This document shows, one piece after another, positions 59,497 through 64,000 of a stretch of 64,000 bases of DNA (the stretch's first letter is position 1; each line of letters begins with the position of its first letter). The notes beneath the pieces are model-generated. The model was not told the origin of the DNA. It did no database searches and worked only from the letters and a program-made list of their open reading frames with translations. Origin of the DNA: Phycisphaerales bacterium (GTDB lineage: Bacteria > Planctomycetota > Phycisphaerae > Phycisphaerales > UBA1924); contig JADLCX010000093.1 in assembly GCA_020846975.1 (NCBI GenBank), forward strand, positions 1 to 64,000. The letters are read 5' to 3'. Both the position numbers and the translations under genes were made by a program.

Positions 59497-59790
59497 TCAG
59501 GTAGTTCGGGCGCTCGCCGCCGTGCCCGCTCCGACAAGCCGCACTCGCGAGCCGGCCGTGCTCGGTGAGCCGCCATCGTCACTGCCGACCTTCGTCACTC
59601 TGAGCGGCCGGGCCGTCTCCGCGGATCCCCAACGCCATTCGTCGATCGCCGCGGGCCACCGGCTCCAGGATTCCGCCAGCAAGGGCTCGATCACCCGAAG
59701 CAGTCCGGCCTCCACGATCACCGCGACCGTCGCTCCGATGGCCTCGCCCTGACCCGCCATTGCCAGACGGATCGAACTTCGGTGCTCCAC
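59497..59790 (-). CDS. Small hypothetical protein upstream of asd
   Basis: 97 aa, not recognised. It starts MEHRSSIRLAMAGQGEAIG and runs through VAVIVEAGLLRVIEPLLAE, an amphipathic stretch, ending with a low-complexity tail. Third codon positions are mostly G or C, as in the neighbours, and the stop is 53 nt before asd on the same strand. No signal peptide or domain is evident, and it may not be a real gene. Confidence 0.35.
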   Translation of the reverse strand: MEHRSSIRLAMAGQGEAIGATVAVIVEAGLLRVIEPLLAESWSRWPAAIDEWRWGSAETARPLRVTKVGSDDGGSPSTAGSRVRLVGAGTAASARTT

Positions 59791-60075
59791 AAGTCATGCT
59801 CCCGCACGCAGCAAGATCGCCCGCTGTTCGGTCACCGAGAGCTGGTCAATGTCCACGGACTGCCATCGATCGGGGATGCGCCGTGGGACCGCGATGGGTG
59901 CGGCTTCAGCATCGCAACCGGGGGCGAGGCCCGAAACCGCCCTTTCGGGCCCACCAGCCGTATGCAAGTTTGCCGTACCGGCGCAACGCCCGGTGGGGGA
60001 GTGGTGCGGCGATTCGCCGCGTCCGAACCGACCGCAGCGTGACCGTGACGGTGCCCGAAACTCCTAGACTCCCCC

Positions 60076-63021
60076 ATGCACACACAGTTGCGATGGGTCT
60101 TGACCGCCGGGCTCGCCGTGTTCTGGGGCGGCCGTGCGCCGGCCCAGGCACCCGCGCCATCACCGGTCGTGGGTACGGAGCTTCACGTGGCCACGGGTGG
60201 CAGCGACCAAGCCGACGGCAGCGCCGCGCACCCCGTCGCGACGCTGGAGCGAGCACGGGATCTGGTCCGTGCGATCAGGAGGGCGGCGGGGCCGCGTGGA
60301 AAGGGTACCACGGGAGCGGGCGGGGCCGCCGTGGTGACGCTCCACGCCGGGACGTACGAACTCGTCCGTGCGTTCGAGCTCTCGACGGAGGATGGGGGGA
60401 CCGAGGGCTCGCCGATCATCTATCAGGCCGCGCTGGGCGCGGAGGTGCGCATCTCCGGCGGCCGCCGAGTCAACGGGTGGAAGCCCGTGACCGACCCCGC
60501 CGTGCTGGCGCGGCTCGATCCGGTCGCGCGAGGGCGCGTGGTGCAGGCGGACCTGCGGGCGATGGGCGTGACCGACTTCGGCACGATGGGCGGCGGGTTC
60601 GGGAAAGAGGGCGGCCCGGGGCTGGAACTCTTCTTCCGCGACCAGCCGCAGACGATCTCTCGCTACCCCAACGAGGACTTCATCACCATCGCCGATGTGC
60701 TGGGCGAGACAGACATCAAGCGTCCGCGCGCCAAGGCCCGCGTCGAGGGGATCATCACCTACGACGAGAGGGAGGCGGAGCGGCTCGCGCGGTGGAAGGA
60801 TGAAACCGAGCCGTGGGCGCTGGGCTACTGGCTCCATGATTGGGCCGAGGAGCGGCAGAAGATCGCGTCCATCGACCCCGCGGCCCGCCGCATCACGCTC
60901 GCGCCGCCGAACCACCACTACGGCTACCGCCAGGGCGGCTGGTTCTACGGCTTCAACCTGCTCTGCGAGATCGACCGCCCCGGCGAGTGGTTCCTCGATC
61001 GCGCGGCGGGCGTCATCTTCTTCTGGCCGCCGGATGCGGAGATGCGCCCGATCAAGGACGGCGAGGCCGTCGTGTCCGTGCTCGACTCGCTCGTCACGCT
61101 CAGCAGTGCCGAGTTTGTGACCTTTCGCGGTCTCACCTTCGAGCACGCCCGCGGCACCGCCTTCCGCATGGAGAAGGCCAAGGGCAACCGCGTCGAGGAC
61201 TGCACGCTCCGCAACATCGGCTCGTGGGCCGTGAGCATCCGCGGCGAAGAGAGCGGCGTCCACAACTGCGAGATCACCGGCACCGGCGACGGGGGGGTCA
61301 GCCTCGGCGGCGGCGACCGCAAGACGCTCACACCCGGGCGGCTGACAGCCGAGAACAACCACATCCACCACTGGAGCCGGTGGAACCGCATGAACCGGCA
61401 GGGGATCGCCCTCTCCGGCGTGGGCAACCGCGCCGCGCACAACCTGCTGCACGACTCGCCGCACACGGCCATCGTCTTCAGCGGCAACGACCACGCCATC
61501 GAGTTCAACGAGATCCACGACGTCTGCAAGGAGTCCAACGACGCGGGGGCGATCTACGCCGGGCGCGACTGGACCGGGCGGGGCAACGTGATCCGCCACA
61601 ACTTCCTGCACCACCTCAGCGGCTTCAAGGGCGGGCGGGCCAAGGGCTGCATCGGCATCTACCTCGACGACATGTTCAGCGGCGTGACGATCACCGGCAA
61701 CATCTTCTACGACGTGACGATGGCCGCGTATATCGGCGGCGGGATGGACAACCGCGTCGAGAACAACCTCTTCATCGACTGCAAGCCCGCGGTGCACGTG
61801 GATGCCCGCGGCCTGGGCTGGGCCCACAAGTGGTCCGACGACTGGCTGCGCGAGGTCAAGGAGAAGGGGACGCTCACGGGCATCCGCTTCGACCAGCCGC
61901 CCTACAGCGAGCGCTACCCGGAGTTGGCGACGCTGATGACACGCACGCCCCCGCCCCCCGCGCCCACGGGCAACATCATCGGGCGGAACATCCAGTTCGG
62001 CGGGACGTGGAGCGACTTCGAGAATGGCTCCGGGTCGCTGGTGACGATCGAGCACAACCTGCTGGGCGTCGATCCGCTCTTCGTCGATGCCGCGGCGCGG
62101 ACCGGCGCATCGGCCGGCGCGTTCCGGCTGCGCGACGACTCGCCAGCGTTCAAGGCGGGAGCGATGGGGGAAGAGGGATACCAGCGCATCCCTGTGGAGA
62201 AGATCGGGCGGCAACGTCCCGGAGCATCCGTGATGATCGAGCGGAAACAGGCGGTTCAGTCCGGCCACGCGCCCGTCAACGGCCTCCGGCTGTACTACGA
62301 GGTGCACGGCGCCGCGCACCCGGCGCATCCGCCGCTCGTGTTGCTGCACGGCGGGGGCGACACCATCGACACGAACTTTCGCCTCATCCTGCCGCTGCTG
62401 GCGCGCGACCGCCAGGTGATCGCGTTCGAGCAGCAGGGCTACGGGCACACGGCGGATATCGCCGATCGGCCCTTCAGCTTCGAGCAATCGGCGGACGACA
62501 CGGCCGCCCTATTGGCCTACCTCCACGTGGACAAGGCCGACCTCTTCGGCTTCAGCAACGGCGGGACCATCGCGCTGCAGGTGGCAATCCGACACCCGAA
62601 GGTCGTGCACAGACTCGTGCTGGCCTCGACCTTGGCCAGCCGCGATGGCGCCTATCCATGGCTCTGGGAGATGCTGGCCAAGGCCAGGCTCGAAGACATG
62701 CCCAAGGAACTGCAAGCGGCCTATCTCAAGGTCGCGCCGCACCCGGAGAACCTGCGGATGTTCCACGACAAAGCCGCGCAGCGCATGCGTGACTTCAAGG
62801 ACATTCCCGCCGACGCAATACGCGGGATCACCGCGCCGGCCCTCGTGGTCATCGGCGATGCCGACGTGATCCGTCCCGAGCACGCCGCGGACTTGTTCCG
62901 GGCGCTCCCGCACGCGCAGATGGCGGTGCTTCCCGGCACCGATCACATGAACGTGACGGCACACACCGACTGGTTGGCGCCGATGATCACCGGCTTTCTC
63001 GACGCCGCGACGACGAAGTGA
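60076..63021 (+). CDS. Secreted beta-helix protein fused to an alpha/beta-hydrolase
   Basis: 981 aa in one open frame. The signal (HTQLRWVLTAGLAVFWGGRAPAQA) is followed by LHVATGGSDQADGSAAHP and then a right-handed beta-helix at about residues 50-680, with right-handed-helix repeats such as NRVEDCTLRNIGSWAVSIRG and NVIRHNFLHHLSGFKGG, as in polysaccharide-active proteins. About residues 730-981 form a hydrolase: nucleophile Ser827 (GFSNGG), Asp in VVIGDADVIRPEHA and His in GTDHMN. The two parts could cleave a polysaccharide and its ester decorations. A Met in ASVMIERK near residue 720 could be an internal start. Confidence 0.85.
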   Translation: MHTQLRWVLTAGLAVFWGGRAPAQAPAPSPVVGTELHVATGGSDQADGSAAHPVATLERARDLVRAIRRAAGPRGKGTTGAGGAAVVTLHAGTYELVRAFELSTEDGGTEGSPIIYQAALGAEVRISGGRRVNGWKPVTDPAVLARLDPVARGRVVQADLRAMGVTDFGTMGGGFGKEGGPGLELFFRDQPQTISRYPNEDFITIADVLGETDIKRPRAKARVEGIITYDEREAERLARWKDETEPWALGYWLHDWAEERQKIASIDPAARRITLAPPNHHYGYRQGGWFYGFNLLCEIDRPGEWFLDRAAGVIFFWPPDAEMRPIKDGEAVVSVLDSLVTLSSAEFVTFRGLTFEHARGTAFRMEKAKGNRVEDCTLRNIGSWAVSIRGEESGVHNCEITGTGDGGVSLGGGDRKTLTPGRLTAENNHIHHWSRWNRMNRQGIALSGVGNRAAHNLLHDSPHTAIVFSGNDHAIEFNEIHDVCKESNDAGAIYAGRDWTGRGNVIRHNFLHHLSGFKGGRAKGCIGIYLDDMFSGVTITGNIFYDVTMAAYIGGGMDNRVENNLFIDCKPAVHVDARGLGWAHKWSDDWLREVKEKGTLTGIRFDQPPYSERYPELATLMTRTPPPPAPTGNIIGRNIQFGGTWSDFENGSGSLVTIEHNLLGVDPLFVDAAARTGASAGAFRLRDDSPAFKAGAMGEEGYQRIPVEKIGRQRPGASVMIERKQAVQSGHAPVNGLRLYYEVHGAAHPAHPPLVLLHGGGDTIDTNFRLILPLLARDRQVIAFEQQGYGHTADIADRPFSFEQSADDTAALLAYLHVDKADLFGFSNGGTIALQVAIRHPKVVHRLVLASTLASRDGAYPWLWEMLAKARLEDMPKELQAAYLKVAPHPENLRMFHDKAAQRMRDFKDIPADAIRGITAPALVVIGDADVIRPEHAADLFRALPHAQMAVLPGTDHMNVTAHTDWLAPMITGFLDAATTK

Positions 63022-63087
63022 AGACGGTCCGGCGCTCTGGTTTTCGCACGGCGGCTGAGTCGCACACAGATGCAGAGAGAGAACGCG

Positions 63088-63598
63088 ATGCCGTGGGACT
63101 TGATCATCGGGTGCGTGCTCATCATCCTCACCCGCATCGGCGATGTATCGCTGGGGACGGTGCGGACGGTGGCGGTCGTGAACGGGAACCGCGGGCTGGC
63201 GTGGCTCTTCGGGTTGCTGGAGATGACCATCTGGGTCTTCGCGGTCTCGGCGGTCATGGAGCACATCCGGTCCGAGCCGACCTAGGGCCTCGCGTTCGCG
63301 CTGGGCGCGGCCACCGGCAACCACATCGGCGTGACGCTCCAGCGCTGGCTCCCGTTCGGCGAGCAGGTCGTGCGGGTGTTCACGCGCGAGGGCGTCGTCC
63401 TGTTCGAGCGGCTCAAGAGCGAGGGCTACGGCGTCACCAGGTTCCAGGGCGAAGGGCGCGACGGCGCGGTCACGATGCTGTTCGTGCAGGCGGGCCGCGC
63501 CAAGGCGCGTCGTGCGCCTGGCGCGTGAACTCGACCCGCGGTGCTCTTACACCATCGACGACATCCGCGTGGCGGATTCGGTAGCGCAGGCGGGCTAG
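63088..63598 (+). pseudogene. DUF5698 membrane protein, interrupted by a stop and a frameshift
   Basis: The N-terminal part MPWDLIIGCVLIILTRIGDVSLGTVRTVAVVNG and IWVFAVSAVMEHIRSEPT ends at an amber TAG (63283). Similarity continues in the same frame past it with GLAFALGAATGNHIGVTLQRWLPFGEQVVRVFTREG. Near 63505 the frame shifts and the family C-terminus resumes as RLARELDPRCSYTIDDIRV, ending at TAG (63596). Both lesions in one short gene indicate either decay or sequencing error. If intact it would be a small integral membrane protein. Confidence 0.75.
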
Positions 63599-63610
63599 GG
63601 AGTGCGACGC

Positions 63611-64000
63611 ATGATTGACCATCGCACCGGGCCCGTCATGCCGCGCCTGATCCTGCTCGCGATGGTCCCCGGCGATGCCGAGGGCTTCTTCGCGCTCAAC
63701 AGCCATCCCGAGGTCATGCGGTTCACCGGCGAGCCGCCGATCGGCTCGCTCGACGAGGCGCGGCGTGCGATCGAGCGGAATCCCGACTTTGATCCCGCGC
63801 GCGGCGGGGCGGGCTTCGGCCGCTGGGCGTGCGGGCTGAGAGAGACGGGCGCGTTCATCGGGTTCTGCGGGCTCAAGCGCCTGGATGACCTGGGCGTCGT
63901 CGATGTGGGTTCCGGCTGCTGCCGCCGTACTGGGGTCGGGGCCTGGCGACCGAGGCGTGCGCCGCGAGCCTCGCGTACGGGTTCACGACGCTGTGCCTGC
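63611..64000 (+). pseudogene. GNAT N-acetyltransferase with a frameshift, cut by the window end
   Basis: The frame from the ATG at 63611 reads PRLILLAMVPGDAEGFFALNSHPEVMRFTGEPP and RWACGLRETGAFIGFCGLKRLDDLGVVDVG, a RimJ/RimL-type acetyltransferase. Just after VVDVG the family pattern (FRLLPPYWGRGLATEACAASLAYGF) resumes only if one base is added near 63912; the frame as given reads SGCCRRTGVG instead. The acetyl-CoA loop GRGLAT lies in the shifted part. The 3' end is beyond the window. Confidence 0.7.

Noticed and set aside
60160-62487. 775-codon minus-strand frame opposite the beta-helix/hydrolase gene
   Set aside because: Antisense of a gene with a signal peptide and catalytic triad; no recognisable domain in the antisense product.
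63088-63598. In-frame TAG in the DUF5698 gene as pyrrolysine or readthrough
   Set aside because: A second lesion in the same gene and a third in the next gene make mutation or sequencing error far more likely; no Pyl machinery is present in the window.

Overview
The window is about 64 kb of high-GC bacterial DNA, tightly packed with genes on both strands. It most resembles a planctomycete, probably of the Phycisphaerae type. The pointers are paired pseudopilin-like proteins with the [20 protein letters not shown] leader, CxxCGYNLRG-type zinc ribbons, a DUF1080 protein, a small secreted protein with a GC-type dockerin-like tail, Cys-rich lipoproteins and many signal-peptide hypotheticals. No prophage, CRISPR array, IS element, rRNA or restriction system is visible. 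The taxonomic call is inference from family content.

Layout. 0-12.5 kb: membrane and zinc-ribbon protein, zincin-like peptidase, SppA, a PLP cysteine-desulfurase-like enzyme, GcvT, a PpiC-type prolyl isomerase, two pseudopilin-like paralogues, a DUF1080 protein and a His/Gly/Val-rich secreted TPR protein. 12.5-24.7 kb: saccharopine-dehydrogenase-like enzyme, a polyferredoxin fused to TPRs with a Cys-rich lipoprotein, a fused homoaconitase-like hydratase of fungal Lys4 type, a GH31 glucosidase, a family 9 glycosyltransferase and a membrane-anchored glutathione peroxidase. 24.7-30.8 kb: a metal-uptake locus consisting of a DtxR/MntR-family repressor, a divergent outer-membrane-barrel-like gene, and an ABC binding protein, ATPase and double permease. 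The barrel gene and the ABC operon carry near-duplicate promoter/operator sequences.

30.8-45.2 kb: OsmC-like protein, PurD, initiator tRNA, the mutagenic-repair cassette SRAP-ImuA-ImuB-DnaE2 (read leftward), a ParB remnant, a ROK kinase overlapping a GHL10 glycoside-hydrolase-like lipoprotein, and glutamate dehydrogenase with a clear terminator. 45.2-59.8 kb: receiver-like protein, ribosomal protein S1 with terminator, STAS protein, ABC ATPase, SpoIIE-type phosphatase, DUF192, GluQ-RS, pterin carbinolamine dehydratase, dockerin protein, HNH nuclease, PurH, a PQQ-propeller lipoprotein, RibE overlapping RuvC, and Asd. 59.8-64 kb: a beta-helix/alpha-beta-hydrolase fusion, then two genes carrying three reading-frame lesions in under 900 bp.

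The most interesting points are: the metal regulon with a permease-DtxR-permease fusion and a duplicated operator; a fungal-type homoaconitase near a saccharopine-dehydrogenase homologue; three direct repeats over the imuA promoter together with a 9-bp tandem repeat inside imuB; a shared 20-mer ahead of both pseudopilin genes; and the beta-helix/hydrolase fusion.
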